DNA from: Sphingomonas oligoaromativorans
GTDB lineage: Bacteria; Pseudomonadota; Alphaproteobacteria; Sphingomonadales; Sphingomonadaceae
Length of the DNA: 64,000 nt
Direction of reading: 5' to 3'
NCBI RefSeq assembly: GCF_011762195.1
Contig: NZ_JAASQK010000007.1
Coordinates: 62,001 to 126,000 of the forward strand
Part shown: positions 17,270-28,762 of the stretch, in pieces
How positions within the stretch are numbered: position 1 is the first letter of the stretch
How the letters are laid out: each line of letters starts with the position of its first letter
The notes under the pieces: model-generated
Database searches by the model: none
What the model was told of the DNA's origin: nothing
The model's input: only the letters and a program-made list of their open reading frames with translations
Translations under genes and position numbers: made by a program

Positions 17270-18589
17270 ATGGCCACCGCCCTGCTTTCCACGCCGATCG
17301 CCGACGCCTTTCCCGCGGCCGCCCTGTGCGAGCCCGGCAGCGACGCGCTCGCCGTCTCCATCCGCGCATCCATCGCGAGCGCGATCGAGATGTTCCAGAC
17401 GCATCCCGACATCCGCCTGCTGCCCGTGATCGACGAGAACGGGCATCCGATCGGCGCGATCTTCGAAAAGGAGGTCCGCCGTATCCTGTTCAACCCTTAT
17501 GGCCATGCGCTGCTCAGCAATCCGGCGTTTGGCGGCTCGCTGAAGGACCGGGTGCGCGCCTGCCCGATGGCCGACATCGCCACCAGCCTGCCTGATCTGC
17601 TGGAGATCTACGCCGCCGCCGGCGGGCGCGAGGGCATGATCCTGACCCGCGAGGGGCGGCTCCATGGCGTCATCTTCAACCAGGCGCTGGTCCGCGCCGC
17701 CGCCGGCCATGAGCTGGACCGGATGCGCCACCGCGCCGACCGGCTCGACCGGGTGGACCGCGCCAGCACCCAGTTCGAGAACGAGGTCGCCGGCCTCGTC
17801 GACACGCTGAGCGGCCTCGCCCTTTCGATCGACACCCGCGCCCACGATACCGCAGACCGCGCGCAGGCGATCGGCACGCGCGCCTCCGCCGTCGCCAGCG
17901 CGGCGGTCCAGACCGGCGACAGCATGGCGATGGTGGCGGACCGCAGCCGCTCGCTCGCCACCGCGCTCGACCGTCTCCACCTCGACACCGAGCGCGCCAA
18001 GGCCGCCGCCCGCGAGGCGGTGGGGCAGGTCGCCGCCGGCACCGCCCGCGCCACCGAACTGGTCGAGACCGCCCGCTCGATCGAGACGGTGCTGACGCTC
18101 ATCCGCAGCCTCGTCTCCAAGACCGGGCTGCTCGCCATCAACGCCACCATCGAGGCGGCCCGCGCCGGCGAGGCGGGCCGGGGCTTCGCGGTCGTGGCGA
18201 GCGAGGTGCGCAGCCTCGCCAGCCAGACCCGCGTCGCCGCCGAGAAGGTCGCGAGCCACGTCGCGGAGGTCCATGCCGCGATCGGCGAGGTCGCGGTCGG
18301 CCATGTCGGCATCGAGTCGGTAATCGCCACGGTCGACGCCATCGCCCAGTCGGTGGAGGAGACGGTCGCGGCGCAGCAGGCGGCGACGCTCGGCATCGCG
18401 GAAGGGGCGGGGCAGGCCGCCACGGCCAGCGCCGAGATCCGCGACAATATCGGCCAGATCAGCCGCAGCACGCAGGATGCCGCCGTCGGATCGATCGAGA
18501 TGCAGCACAGCGCGACCGGCCTCTCGGAGGCCGCGAACCGCCTCACCCGGCGCGTCGCGGCTTTCGTAGAAGAGATGCGTCGCGCCTGA
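17270..18589 (+). CDS. Soluble methyl-accepting chemotaxis-type protein with N-terminal CBS-like domain
   Basis: A 439-residue protein without a signal peptide or membrane helix. Residues about 30-145 resemble a CBS-domain pair ([33 protein letters not shown], then [20 protein letters not shown]), a ligand module also seen in EAL/GGDEF proteins. A basic, coiled linker ([16 protein letters not shown]) leads to a long helical region and the MCP signalling tip around residues 285-325 ([35 protein letters not shown]), which normally contacts CheA/CheW. It is therefore a cytoplasmic receptor. A ParA-like ATPase gene follows after 35 bp, and a possible Pho box precedes it. No che genes are in the window. 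The ligand is unknown. Confidence 0.85.
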   Translation: MATALLSTPIADAFPAAALCEPGSDALAVSIRASIASAIEMFQTHPDIRLLPVIDENGHPIGAIFEKEVRRILFNPYGHALLSNPAFGGSLKDRVRACPMADIATSLPDLLEIYAAAGGREGMILTREGRLHGVIFNQALVRAAAGHELDRMRHRADRLDRVDRASTQFENEVAGLVDTLSGLALSIDTRAHDTADRAQAIGTRASAVASAAVQTGDSMAMVADRSRSLATALDRLHLDTERAKAAAREAVGQVAAGTARATELVETARSIETVLTLIRSLVSKTGLLAINATIEAARAGEAGRGFAVVASEVRSLASQTRVAAEKVASHVAEVHAAIGEVAVGHVGIESVIATVDAIAQSVEETVAAQQAATLGIAEGAGQAATASAEIRDNIGQISRSTQDAAVGSIEMQHSATGLSEAANRLTRRVAAFVEEMRRA

Positions 18590-18624
18590 CTTGGCGCTAT
18601 GCCGATGGACGAGGGAGGGACGGC

Positions 18625-19350
18625 GTGGCGACGATAGCGGTTTACAGCGCCAAGGGCGGCGTGGGGAAGACGACCCTGGCGGTCAATCTGGCCTGGGCGG
18701 CGGCGGCCGGTTCGAAGCGGCGCACGCTGCTCTGGGATCTCGACGCGCAGGGCGCCGCCACCTTCATCCTCGCCACCAAGCCCCCCAGGGCGGAAGCCCG
18801 CGAGGTGATCGAGCGCGAGCTGGACCCGGACAAGGCAATCATCCCCACCGCGACGCCGGGCCTCGACCTGCTCGGCGCGGACCGTTCGATCCGTAGCCTC
18901 GACACGCTGTTCGCCGAACTCGACAAGAAGAAGCGGCTGCGCAAGCTGATGGACGATCTGGCCCGCCGTTACGACCGGATCATCCTCGATTGCCCGCCGG
19001 GCCTCGGCACCACCAGCGATCAGGTGATCCGCGCCGCCAGCCTGATCGTCACGCCGATGATCCCTTCCACCCTCTCGCGCCGGGCCTATGACGAGGTGCG
19101 CGAGCATCTCGGCCGCGAGCATAAGGGCTCGACCCCGGTGCTGCCCGTGTTCAGCATGGCCGACCGACGGCGCACCGCCCACCGCACCGCGATCGAGGGC
19201 GCGCCCGACTGGCCGGTGATCCCGATGGCCAGCGCCGCCGAGCAGATGGCGGACCGTCATGCCGCGATCGGCGCTTATGCGCCGCGATCTCCGGTCACCG
19301 CCGCCGTCAACCAGCTCTGGCTCGCGATCGAAAAGCGGCTCAACGCTTGA
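18625..19350 (+). CDS. ParA/MinD-family ATPase
   Basis: This 241-residue ATPase starts at GTG 18625. It has the deviant Walker A motif KGGVGKTT (residues 10-17, with signature Lys10 and catalytic-loop Lys15), switch region DLDAQG (38-43) and DCPPG (122-126), as in ParA and in the protein-positioning members PpfA and ParC. Family members use ATP-dependent, nonspecific DNA binding to move plasmids, chromosomes or protein clusters. No parB is adjacent; instead, a soluble chemoreceptor lies 35 bp upstream on the same strand. That suggests positioning of a receptor cluster, but this is inference. The stop overlaps the TTG start of hutC by 4 bp. Confidence 0.88.
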   Translation: MATIAVYSAKGGVGKTTLAVNLAWAAAAGSKRRTLLWDLDAQGAATFILATKPPRAEAREVIERELDPDKAIIPTATPGLDLLGADRSIRSLDTLFAELDKKKRLRKLMDDLARRYDRIILDCPPGLGTTSDQVIRAASLIVTPMIPSTLSRRAYDEVREHLGREHKGSTPVLPVFSMADRRRTAHRTAIEGAPDWPVIPMASAAEQMADRHAAIGAYAPRSPVTAAVNQLWLAIEKRLNA

Positions 19351-20084
19351 ACGCCGGCGCCATTCCTGCGCTCGACGGGGAGGGGCCGCTGTGGCTCCAG
19401 ATCCGCCGCGCGCTCGCCCTCGCCATCCTCGACGGGCGATGGCCCGCGGGCACGCAGGTGCCGCCCGAGCAACGGCTGACCGAGCATTACGCCACCTCGC
19501 GCATGACCGTCCACAAGGCGATCCGCAGCCTCGCCTCGGAGGGGCTGGTCGAACGGCGGCCCAAGCTCGGCACCCTCGTCACCCCGCGCGCGACCGAACG
19601 ACCGGTGTTCGAGATCTGGGACGCCGCCGACGCCGTCCATCGCGCCGGCGGCCATTATGGCTACCGGCTGATCGACGCCACCACGCTGCCGGCGGGGGCG
19701 CCGGGCCATGGCGAACTGGGCGTTGCCGACGAGACGCCGGTACTCCGCCTGCTGGCGCTGCACCTCGCCGACGGGCGGCCCTTTCAGCTCGAGGAGCGGC
19801 TGGTCAATGTCGAGGCGGCACCGCGCATCGCCCGCCAGCCGCTCGAGAAAGTGAGCCCCGGCCAATGGCTGCTCGCCAACGTGCCGTGGACCGAGGCCCG
19901 CCACAGCGTCACTGCGCGCGGCGCCGACGCGATGGTGGCGGGGCATCTCGGCCTGCCGCCGGGCGAAGCCTGCCTCGTGGTCGAGCGGCGGACATGGAAC
20001 CGCGCGGTGCCGGTGACGCTCGGCCGCTTCTGGTATCCGGGCGGGGATCACAGCCTCGAAGGCCGCTTCCGCCCGAGTTGGTGA
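19347..20084 (+). CDS. hutC: Histidine utilisation repressor HutC (GntR family)
   Basis: The 245-residue protein starts at TTG 19347, overlapping the ATPase stop. It has a GntR winged helix-turn-helix at residues 10-75 (LWLQIRRALALAILDGRWPAGTQVPPEQRLTEHYATSRMTVHKAIRSLASEGLVERRPKLGT) and a C-terminal UTRA ligand domain (YGYRLIDATTLP to FWYPGGDHSLEGRF). HutC proteins bind urocanate or formylglutamate-type intermediates and repress hut genes. Its stop is 1 bp from the stop of convergent hutF, and a near-perfect HutC-type operator lies between hutF and hutI at 21463-21474. This layout, not just the fold, supports the name. Confidence 0.92.
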   Translation: MNAGAIPALDGEGPLWLQIRRALALAILDGRWPAGTQVPPEQRLTEHYATSRMTVHKAIRSLASEGLVERRPKLGTLVTPRATERPVFEIWDAADAVHRAGGHYGYRLIDATTLPAGAPGHGELGVADETPVLRLLALHLADGRPFQLEERLVNVEAAPRIARQPLEKVSPGQWLLANVPWTEARHSVTARGADAMVAGHLGLPPGEACLVVERRTWNRAVPVTLGRFWYPGGDHSLEGRFRPSW

Positions 20085-20085
20085 A

Positions 20086-21417
20086 TCAGCCAGCGAGGCG
20101 GCGCAGCGTCTCGCGATAGCGGCGGGCGATGAGGTCGCGCGCGACATGGCGTCCCTCGCAGACGACCTGTCGGCCGGCACGCCACACCGAATCGATGCGG
20201 CCTTGCGCGAAGATCCAGCGATCGAGCAGGGCATCGCCGGACGCGCCCTCGCCATCGTCGGCCAGCGCCACGATATCGGCCGGCGCGCCCTCCGTCAGCG
20301 CCGGAACCTCCGCCCCGAGCGCCTGCGCGCCACCGGCGAGCGCGCGGTCGAACAGCGTCCGTCCGGTCGAGGCACCGTCGCGCGCCAGCACATTGCGCTG
20401 CCGGCGGACGAGCCGCTGGCCATATTCGAGCAGCCGCAGTTCCTCCGCCGCGTCGATCCGCACGTTGGAATCGGAGCCGATGCCGAATCGCCCGCCGAAC
20501 CCGGCCGCCGGGAAGAGTCCATCACCCAGATTCGCCTCGGTGATCGGGCAGAGGCCGACCACCGCGCCGCTCGCTTCGATTCCCGCCATCTCGGCCGATT
20601 CGACATGGGTAGCGTGGACGAGGCACCAGCGTTCATCGACCGGAACATGACCCAGCAACCATTCGACGGGCCGCTCTCCGCTCCACGCGAGGCACGCCTC
20701 CACCTCGGGCACCTGCTCGGCGATGTGGATATGGACCGGCCCCTCCGCCGCCATCGCGAGGAGGGCGGACAACTCCTCCGGCGTCGCCGCGCGCAGCGAA
20801 TGGGGGGCAATACCCAGCACCGCGCCGTCGAGCGGCCTCAGCGCCTCGGCACAGCCATCCCGCAGCCGGGCGAAGCTGTCGAGATCGTTGATGAAGCGCC
20901 GTTGCCCTTCGTGAGGCGCCGCGCCGCCGAAGCCCGAATGGGCATAGAAGACCGGCAACAGGGTGAGTGCGATCCCCGTTTCCGCCGCAGCCGCCGCCAC
21001 CGCCGCCGCCATCCGCGCGGGCTCGGCATAAGGACGGCCATCGCGATCATGGTGGAGATAGTGGAACTCTCCGACGCGGGTGAAGCCGGTCTCCAGCATC
21101 TCCATGAAGGCCTGCGCGGCGATCACCGCGACATCCTCGGGCGTCAGGCGGCCGACGAGGCCGTACATCGTCTCGCGCCAGCTCCAGAAGTCGTCCCGGC
21201 CGACGCCGCCCGGTCGCTCGGCCAGCCCCGCCATGGCGCGCTGGAAGGCATGGCTGTGCAGATCGGGGAGGCCGGGCAGGCCCACCGCATGGCGCTCATC
21301 GCCCGGCTCCGCCGCGACGCCCGACTCCACGCCCGCGATGCGCCCACCCGCCAGCGTCACCCGCACCCGCCGCGCCCAACCGCCCGGCAGAAGCGCCGTC
21401 TCGAACCAGAGCGTCAT
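20086..21417 (-). CDS. hutF: Formimidoylglutamate deiminase HutF
   Basis: A 443-residue amidohydrolase that converts N-formimidoyl-L-glutamate to N-formyl-L-glutamate and ammonia. Metal-site and substrate segments are visible: LPGLPDLHSHAFQRAMAGL near the N-terminus, GEFHYLHHDRDG, IHIAEQVPEVEACLAWSG, CLVHATHVESAEM and FGIGSDSNVRIDAAEELRLLEYGQRL. The start at 21417 (MTLWFETALLPGG) has GAGAGGG about 5 bp upstream; ATG at 21429 lacks one. Together with HutG it makes the five-enzyme histidine pathway, which uses HutF and HutG instead of the single-step FIGLU hydrolase. It is divergent from hutI across a 57-bp gap with the HutC operator. Confidence 0.95.
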   Translation of the reverse strand: MTLWFETALLPGGWARRVRVTLAGGRIAGVESGVAAEPGDERHAVGLPGLPDLHSHAFQRAMAGLAERPGGVGRDDFWSWRETMYGLVGRLTPEDVAVIAAQAFMEMLETGFTRVGEFHYLHHDRDGRPYAEPARMAAAVAAAAAETGIALTLLPVFYAHSGFGGAAPHEGQRRFINDLDSFARLRDGCAEALRPLDGAVLGIAPHSLRAATPEELSALLAMAAEGPVHIHIAEQVPEVEACLAWSGERPVEWLLGHVPVDERWCLVHATHVESAEMAGIEASGAVVGLCPITEANLGDGLFPAAGFGGRFGIGSDSNVRIDAAEELRLLEYGQRLVRRQRNVLARDGASTGRTLFDRALAGGAQALGAEVPALTEGAPADIVALADDGEGASGDALLDRWIFAQGRIDSVWRAGRQVVCEGRHVARDLIARRYRETLRRLAG

Positions 21418-21462
21418 AGTCCCTCTCATGCCGATGCTGGACAGTAGGTCGGGTCCATGCTT

Positions 21463-21474
21463 TTGTATAGACAA
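21463..21474. promoter_or_regulatory. HutC-type operator between hutF and hutI
   Basis: TTGTATAGACAA differs from the perfect palindrome TTGTATATACAA at one position; TTGTATATACAA-like sites are the known HutC operator form in Pseudomonas. It lies 46 bp upstream of the hutF start and directly before ATG 21475 of hutI, so one site could repress both divergent arms. A possible -35 (TGGACA, 21438-21443) lies upstream on the plus strand. Confidence 0.75.
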
Positions 21475-22686
21475 ATGGCCGACACGACCGCCTGTGATAC
21501 GCTGTGGAGCAACACCCGTCTCGCCACCATGGCGGGCGAGGGGCTGGGCATCGTCGAGGACGGCCTCGTCGCCGCGAAGGACGGGCGTATCCTTTATGCC
21601 GGCCCGGCGGACGGCGCGCCCGCGTTCGACGCCGACATGGAGATCGACTGCGACGGCCGCTGGATCACGCCGGGGCTGATCGACTGCCATACCCATCTCG
21701 TCCACGCCGGCACCCGCGCGAACGAATGGGCGATGCGGCTCGAAGGCGCGACCTATGAGGAGATCGCGCGGGCCGGCGGCGGCATCGTCTCGACCATGCG
21801 CGCCACCCGCGCCGCCAGCGAGGCAGAACTGGTCGCGACCGCGCTGCCCCGCCTCGACGCGCTGCTGGCCGAGGGCGTCACCACCGTCGAAGTGAAATCG
21901 GGCTATGGCCTGACGGTCGAGGACGAACTGAAGATGCTCCGCGCCGCCCGTGCGCTGGGGGAGGAGCGGCATGTCCGCATCGCCACCACCTTGCTCGGCG
22001 CGCATGCGCTGCCGCCCGAATATGCCGGCCGCGCCGACGACTATGTCGATCTGGTCCGTGACGCCATGATCCCGGCCGCCGTCGGGCTGGCGGACGCGGT
22101 GGACGCCTTCTGCGAAGGCATCGGCTTCTCGCCTGTGCAGACCGACCGCGTGCTCCACGCCGCGCGCGCCGCCGGGCTTCCGGTCAAGCTCCATGCCGAG
22201 CAACTCTCCGCGCTCCACGGCTCCAGCCTCGCCGCGCACCATGGTGCGCTCTCGGCCGATCATCTCGAATATGCCGACGAGGCGGATGCGCGGGCGATGG
22301 CGGCGGCGGGGACGGTCGCGGTGCTGCTGCCCGGCGCTTTCTACTTCATGCGCGAGACGAAGCGCCCGCCGGTCGATCTCTTCCGCGCGGCAGGCGTCCC
22401 CATCGCGCTCGCGACCGACTGCAACCCCGGCACCTCACCGACGACTTCGCTGCTGCTGATGCTCAACATGGGCGCGACCCTGTTCCGCCTGACCGTCACC
22501 GAGGCGCTGCGCGGCGTCACCGTCCATGCGGCCCGCGCGCTGGGCCTCGCGCACGAGATCGGCACGCTGGAAGCAGGCAAGGCCTGCGACCTCGCCGTCT
22601 GGAACATCTCCGAACCCGCCGAGCTGGTCTACCGCATCGGCTTCACCCCCCTGTTTTCCCGCGTGAAGGACGGCCTATGCTGCTGA
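21475..22686 (+). CDS. hutI: Imidazolonepropionase HutI
   Basis: A 403-residue metal-dependent amidohydrolase that opens 4-imidazolone-5-propionate to N-formimidoyl-glutamate. The metal motif [16 protein letters not shown], the EVKSGYGL segment, KLHAEQLS and [20 protein letters not shown] are all present. The start is ambiguous: ATG 21475 ([11 protein letters not shown]) fits family N-termini but has no Shine-Dalgarno, and the HutC-type operator ends one base before it. ATG 21457 has a weak AGTAGG upstream but would put the operator inside codons 3-6. Leaderless translation from 21475 is possible. The 3' end overlaps hutH by 10 bp. Confidence 0.93.
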   Translation: MADTTACDTLWSNTRLATMAGEGLGIVEDGLVAAKDGRILYAGPADGAPAFDADMEIDCDGRWITPGLIDCHTHLVHAGTRANEWAMRLEGATYEEIARAGGGIVSTMRATRAASEAELVATALPRLDALLAEGVTTVEVKSGYGLTVEDELKMLRAARALGEERHVRIATTLLGAHALPPEYAGRADDYVDLVRDAMIPAAVGLADAVDAFCEGIGFSPVQTDRVLHAARAAGLPVKLHAEQLSALHGSSLAAHHGALSADHLEYADEADARAMAAAGTVAVLLPGAFYFMRETKRPPVDLFRAAGVPIALATDCNPGTSPTTSLLLMLNMGATLFRLTVTEALRGVTVHAARALGLAHEIGTLEAGKACDLAVWNISEPAELVYRIGFTPLFSRVKDGLCC

Positions 22687-24197
22687 CTCCCGGCGCCGTC
22701 CCCGCTGCGGACTGGCGCGCCATCTATCAGGGTGCTGCGCCCACCCTCGATCCCGCCTGCCGCCCCGCGATCGCCGAGAGCGTCGCCGCGATCGAGCGCA
22801 TCCTCGCCAAGGGCGAGCCGGTCTATGGCATCAACACCGGCTTCGGAAAGCTCGCCACCGTGCGCATCCCGGATGCGGATCTGGCGACGCTCCAGCGCAA
22901 TATCGTGCTCTCCCACGCCGCCGGCGTCGGCGCGCCGATGCCGGTGCCGGTCGCGCGGCTGATGATGGCGCTGAAGCTCGCCAGCCTCGCGCGCGGGGCT
23001 TCGGGCGTGAAGGTCGAGACGGTCGATCTGCTCGAAGCGATGTTGGCCAAGGGGCTGACCCCGGTGGTGCCGGCACAGGGCTCGGTGGGCGCGTCCGGCG
23101 ACTTGGCCCCTCTCTCGCACATGACCGCCGCGATGATCGGCGTTGGCGAGATGTTCGTGAATGGCCACCGCGTCCCCGCCGAGAAGGCGCTGGCCGATGC
23201 AGGCCTCAAGCCGTTGGAGCTGGGGCCGAAGGAAGGCTTGGCCCTCCTCAACGGAACGCAATTCTCGACCGCCTATGCGCTCGCCGGGCTGTTCGAGGCC
23301 GAGCGCCTCTATCGCGCCGCGCTCGTCACCGGCATCCTCTCGACCGAGGCCGCCAAGGGCTCCGACGCCCCCTTCGATCATCGCATCCACGCGCTGCGCG
23401 GCCATAAGGGCCAGATCGAGACCGCCGATGCGCTCCGCCGGATGATGGAGGACTCCCCGATCCGCGCTTCGCACCGGATCGACGACATCCGCGTGCAAGA
23501 CCCCTACTGCCTGCGCTGCCAGCCTCAGGTGATGGGGGCGATCCTCGATCTGCTGCGCAAGGCCGCCGACACGCTCGTCACCGAAGCGAACGGCGTCTCG
23601 GACAATCCGCTGATCTTCCCGGAGACCGACGAGGCGCTGTCGGGCGGCAATTTCCACGCCGAACCCGTCGCCTTCGCCGCCGACATGATCGCGATGGCGC
23701 TGTGCGAGATCGGCAGCCTTTCCGAACGCCGCATCGCCATGTTGGTCGATCCGGCGCTCTCCGGCCTGCCTGCCTTCCTGACCCCCAAGCCGGGCCTCAA
23801 CTCGGGCTTCATGATCCCGCAGGTGACCGCCGCCGCGCTCGTTTCCGAGAACAAGCAGCGCGCGATGCCGGCGAGCGTCGATTCGATCCCGACTTCGGCG
23901 AACCAGGAGGATCATGTCTCGATGGCCGCGCACGGCGCACGACGGCTGTCCGAGATGGCGACGAATGTCGATGCGATCCTCGGGATCGAGCTTCTGGCGG
24001 GCGCACAGGGGTGTGACTTCCACGCGCCGCTGGCCTCCTCTGCTCCGGTCGAGGCGGTCCGCAAGCTGCTGCGCGCGCAGGTGCCGACGCTCGACCATGA
24101 TCGCCACATGGCCCCCGACATGGAGGCCGCGACCGCGCTGATCCGCTCGCCCGCGCTGCTGGAGGCGGTCGGCACCTTGCCGGGAGTGACGCCATGA
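22677..24197 (+). CDS. hutH: Histidine ammonia-lyase HutH
   Basis: The 506-residue enzyme removes ammonia from L-histidine to make urocanate, the first step of the hut pathway. The autocatalytic MIO cofactor triad Ala-Ser-Gly is at residues 139-141 within [15 protein letters not shown]. Other conserved parts are [11 protein letters not shown] (50-60), [27 protein letters not shown] and [18 protein letters not shown]. Overlaps with hutI (10 bp) and hutG (4 bp) show an operon, hutIHGU. Confidence 0.97.
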   Translation: MLLTPGAVPAADWRAIYQGAAPTLDPACRPAIAESVAAIERILAKGEPVYGINTGFGKLATVRIPDADLATLQRNIVLSHAAGVGAPMPVPVARLMMALKLASLARGASGVKVETVDLLEAMLAKGLTPVVPAQGSVGASGDLAPLSHMTAAMIGVGEMFVNGHRVPAEKALADAGLKPLELGPKEGLALLNGTQFSTAYALAGLFEAERLYRAALVTGILSTEAAKGSDAPFDHRIHALRGHKGQIETADALRRMMEDSPIRASHRIDDIRVQDPYCLRCQPQVMGAILDLLRKAADTLVTEANGVSDNPLIFPETDEALSGGNFHAEPVAFAADMIAMALCEIGSLSERRIAMLVDPALSGLPAFLTPKPGLNSGFMIPQVTAAALVSENKQRAMPASVDSIPTSANQEDHVSMAAHGARRLSEMATNVDAILGIELLAGAQGCDFHAPLASSAPVEAVRKLLRAQVPTLDHDRHMAPDMEAATALIRSPALLEAVGTLPGVTP

Positions 24198-24987
24198 CAT
24201 GGCTGCACGTCGAGCAGAGCGACAGCCCGCTGATCCTCGCCTTCCCGCATGGGGGCACGGAGATTCCGGCCGACCTGCTCGACGGCTTCCGCTCGCGCTG
24301 GTGGGCGATCCGCGATGCGGACTGGCATATCCGGCCGCTCTACACGGGCCTCGCCGACGCCACCCTGATCTGGACCGACATTTCGCGCAGTGTCGTGGAC
24401 TGCAACCGCGATCCCTCGGGCGCCTCGCTCTATCCGGGGCAGGCGACGACCGGGCTGTGCCCGACCGAGACCTTCGATGACGATCCGCTCTACGAAGAGG
24501 GCAAGGGGCCGGACATCGAATCCAACCGCTGCAATTTCCACTCGCCCTATCATGCCGCGCTGAAGGCCGAGATCGAGCGGCTGCGCGCGATCCATCCTCG
24601 CGTCGTGCTCTATGACTGCCACTCGATCCGCAGCCATGTGCCGCGCCTGTTCGAGGGCGAGCTGCCCGAGCTCAATGTCGGCACCAACAATGGCACGACC
24701 TGCGATCCGCGCTTAAGCGACGCCGTGGTCGCCGCCTGCGCGGGGCGCAGCCATGTCCTCAACGGCCGCTTCCGGGGCGGCTGGACGACGCGCCATTACG
24801 GCCGCCCGGACAAGGGCGTCCACGCCATCCAGATGGAGACGGCGATGCGCGCCTATCTGCGCGAGCCCGAGGGCGCGCCCAACGCCTCCAACTGGCCGCC
24901 CGCCTATGATCCCGATTTCGCCGCACCCTTGCGCGCGCAACTCCAGACCATCCTCGCCGCCGCCCTGACCTTCGCGAAAGGCACCGC

Positions 24988-24991
<4 letters not shown>
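24194..24991 (+). CDS. hutG: N-formylglutamate deformylase HutG
   Basis: A 265-residue N-formylglutamate amidohydrolase that yields L-glutamate and formate, the last step after HutF. Conserved segments are [57 protein letters not shown] and [21 protein letters not shown]. The ATG overlaps the hutH stop, and the gene's own stop overlaps hutU by 4 bp. It belongs to the FGase family rather than the arginase-like HutG of other bacteria, matching the presence of hutF. Confidence 0.96.
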
Positions 24992-26643
<1,652 letters not shown>

Positions 26644-26655
26644 GGAGCGGGCGGC

Positions 26656-27456
26656 ATGACGGGGACGATCCGGGTCGGCATCGGCGGCTGGACCTTCGAG
26701 CCATGGCGCGGGACGTTCTTTCCCGAGAAATGGCCGCACGCGCGCGAGCTGGATTATGCCGCCTCGAAGCTGACCGCGATCGAAGTGAACGGCACCTATT
26801 ATGGCAGCCAGAAGCCCGCGACCTTCGCCGCCTGGGCCAAGGCGGTGCCCGATGATTTCGTCTTCGCGCTGAAGGCCTCGCGCTTCTGCACCAATCGCAA
26901 GGTGCTGGCCGAGGGCGAGGCCTCGGTCGAGAAATTCCTCGCGCAGGGCATCGTCGAGCTGGGCGACAAGCTCGGGCCGATCCTGTGGCAGTTCATGGCG
27001 ACCAAGAAGTTCGATCCCGAAGATTTCGGCGCCTTCCTCGCGCTGCTCCCGCCCGAGCGGGACGGGGTGAAGCTCACCCATGTCGTCGATGTACGGCACG
27101 AAAGCTTCCAGTGCCCCGAGTTCGTCGCGCTGTGCCGCCAGCATGGCGTCTCGATCGTCCACACCCATTCGGACGACTATCCGCAGATCGGCGACGCCAG
27201 CGGCCCCGCCTCCTATGCCCGCCTGATGCGGACCCGCGAGGAGGAGGCGACGGGCTATCCGACCCACGAGATCGATCGCTGGGTGGATGTAGCGAAGGAA
27301 TGGGCCAGAGGCGGGACGGGCGATACCTTCCCGCTCGCCGCGCCCGGCGATCCGGCACCGAAGACGCCCCGCGACGTCTATCTCTTCTACATCAGCGGCG
27401 CGAAGGTCCGCGCGCCCCATGCCGCGATGGCGACGATCGCGAAGCTGGCGAGCTGA
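26656..27456 (+). CDS. DUF72 (YecE-like) protein
   Basis: A 266-residue TIM-barrel-like DUF72 protein: IRVGIGGWTFEPWRGTFFPEKW opens the fold, then IEVNGTYYGSQKPATFAAWAKAVPDDFVFALKASRFCTN, LGPILWQF, VDVRHESF, and YLFYISGAKVRAP near the end. The biochemical role of this family is not established. It starts 12 bp after hutU and could be read from the hut promoter, but gene order alone does not tie it to histidine use. A dispersed repeat follows the stop. Confidence 0.88.
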   Translation: MTGTIRVGIGGWTFEPWRGTFFPEKWPHARELDYAASKLTAIEVNGTYYGSQKPATFAAWAKAVPDDFVFALKASRFCTNRKVLAEGEASVEKFLAQGIVELGDKLGPILWQFMATKKFDPEDFGAFLALLPPERDGVKLTHVVDVRHESFQCPEFVALCRQHGVSIVHTHSDDYPQIGDASGPASYARLMRTREEEATGYPTHEIDRWVDVAKEWARGGTGDTFPLAAPGDPAPKTPRDVYLFYISGAKVRAPHAAMATIAKLAS

Positions 27457-27460
27457 CCGT

Positions 27461-27536
27461 TCGTCGTCCTGACGAAAGTCAGGATCCAGGGCAGCGCACG
27501 GGGTCTGGAGTCCGGATCAAGTCCGGGATGACGAGG
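27461..27536. repeat. Two-armed dispersed intergenic repeat, divergent left arm
   Basis: The left arm contains TCCTGACGAAAGTCAGGATCC and the right arm GGTCTGGAGTCCGGATCAAGTCCGGGATGACG. The right arm carries the family core CCGGATCAAGTCCGG in reverse orientation. It may terminate read-through from the DUF72 gene. Confidence 0.75.
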
Positions 27537-27579
27537 GAGAGGGCTGGCGCACAGGACGCCAACTCGCCACAAACGGGGC

Positions 27580-28707
27580 ATGATCCGCAAATCCTTCCTC
27601 GCGGTGCGCGACCATCTCTCGGGCGAGGCCGGGCCGGGCGTGGTGCTGATGGCGGCGGCCGCCGCCGCGCTGATCGTCGCCAACTCCCCCTGGGGGGCGG
27701 CCTATGAACATCTGATCCATGGGAAGCTGGGGCCGATGGGGCTGCTCCACTGGATCAATGACGGGCTGATGGCCGTCTTCTTCCTGTTCGTCGGGCTGGA
27801 GGTGAAGCGCGAAGTCGTGGCAGGCGACTTGTCGACGCCCGCCGCGCGGCGGCTGCCGGTGATCGCGGCGGTGGCGGGGATGGTGGCGCCGGCGCTGGTC
27901 TATCTCGCGGTGACGGGGGGCGATCCGGCGCTCATCCGGGGGTGGGCGATCCCGTCCGCCACCGACATCGCCTTCGCGATCGGCGTGCTGGCGCTGCTGG
28001 GGAGCCGCGCGCCGGCCTCGCTCAAGCTGTTCCTGACCACCGTCGCGATCGTCGACGATATCGGCGCGGTGGCGATCATCGCGCTCGCTTACACGAGCGG
28101 GTTGAAGCTTTGGGCGCTGGTCGCCGCGGCCGTGCTGCTGGGGCTGCTCTTCCTGCTCAACCGGCGGGGCGTGAAGGCGCTCTGGCCCTATCTGCTGCTG
28201 GCGCTGCTGCTCTGGGCGGCGGTGCTGCAATCGGGTGTCCATGCGACGGTGGCAGGCGTGCTCGCCGCCCTGTTCGTGCCGCTCGGCGACGACGGCCATG
28301 CCCCGCTCGACCGGCTGGAGCACGCCCTCTCGCCCTGGGTGAGCTACGCGATCCTGCCCGTCTTCGGGTTCGCCAATGCCGGCGTGCGCTTCGGGGATGC
28401 GCCGCTCTGGGCGCCGCTGCCGCTGGGCGTGGCGCTGGGGCTCTTTCTCGGCAAGCAGATCGGCGTGTTCGGGGCGATGCGGGGCGCGGTGGCGCTCAAA
28501 CTCGCCGACAGGCCCGAGGGCGCGGGCTGGATGCAGCTCTATGGCGTGGCGCTGCTCGCGGGGATCGGCTTCACGATGAGCCTGTTCATCGGCGGGCTCG
28601 CCTTCCGCGATCCGGTGCTGATCGAGGAGGTGAAGATCGGCGTGCTGGCCGGCTCCTGCGCCTCGGCCCTGCTGGGCTTCGCTGTCCTGCGCTTCGCCCG
28701 GCGCTGA
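27580..28707 (+). CDS. nhaA: Na+/H+ antiporter NhaA
   Basis: A 375-residue membrane protein with about 12 helices. The transport site [22 protein letters not shown] contains the adjacent Asp pair of NhaA, and the N-terminal [28 protein letters not shown] and [14 protein letters not shown] segments are characteristic. It exchanges sodium for protons for pH and salt homeostasis. It begins 43 bp after the repeat, apparently with its own promoter, and is terminated by the bidirectional hairpin at 28715-28740 shared with convergent etfA. Confidence 0.96.
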   Translation: MIRKSFLAVRDHLSGEAGPGVVLMAAAAAALIVANSPWGAAYEHLIHGKLGPMGLLHWINDGLMAVFFLFVGLEVKREVVAGDLSTPAARRLPVIAAVAGMVAPALVYLAVTGGDPALIRGWAIPSATDIAFAIGVLALLGSRAPASLKLFLTTVAIVDDIGAVAIIALAYTSGLKLWALVAAAVLLGLLFLLNRRGVKALWPYLLLALLLWAAVLQSGVHATVAGVLAALFVPLGDDGHAPLDRLEHALSPWVSYAILPVFGFANAGVRFGDAPLWAPLPLGVALGLFLGKQIGVFGAMRGAVALKLADRPEGAGWMQLYGVALLAGIGFTMSLFIGGLAFRDPVLIEEVKIGVLAGSCASALLGFAVLRFARR

Positions 28708-28711
28708 AACG

Positions 28712-28740
28712 AAAAAGGGCGGAGCCGCAGCCCCGCCCTT
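28712..28740. terminator. Bidirectional terminator between nhaA and etfA
   Basis: AAGGGCGG (28715-28722) pairs with CCGCCCTT (28733-28740) around a 10-nt loop. Read on the minus strand the stem is followed by TTTTT, making a good intrinsic terminator for etfA. On the plus strand it ends nhaA with only a short T run. Confidence 0.85.
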
Positions 28741-28762
28741 ATCCTTCAATCCGCCGAACGGA

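Noticed and set aside
18625-19350. Plasmid or chromosome partitioning parA with a parS site
   Set aside because: No parB follows and no cluster of 14-16-bp parS-like palindromes is seen; the chemoreceptor neighbour gives a better context.
21457-21474. hutI start at ATG 21457 as the only translation start
   Set aside because: It would place the HutC-type operator inside codons 3-6 and adds a segment unlike family N-termini; it is kept only as an alternative.
20086-22263. Long N-terminal extension of hutF up to 22263
   Set aside because: The extension would cross the hutC operator and hutI. The conserved HutF part starts at 21417 with a good ribosome site; the rest is antisense to hutI.
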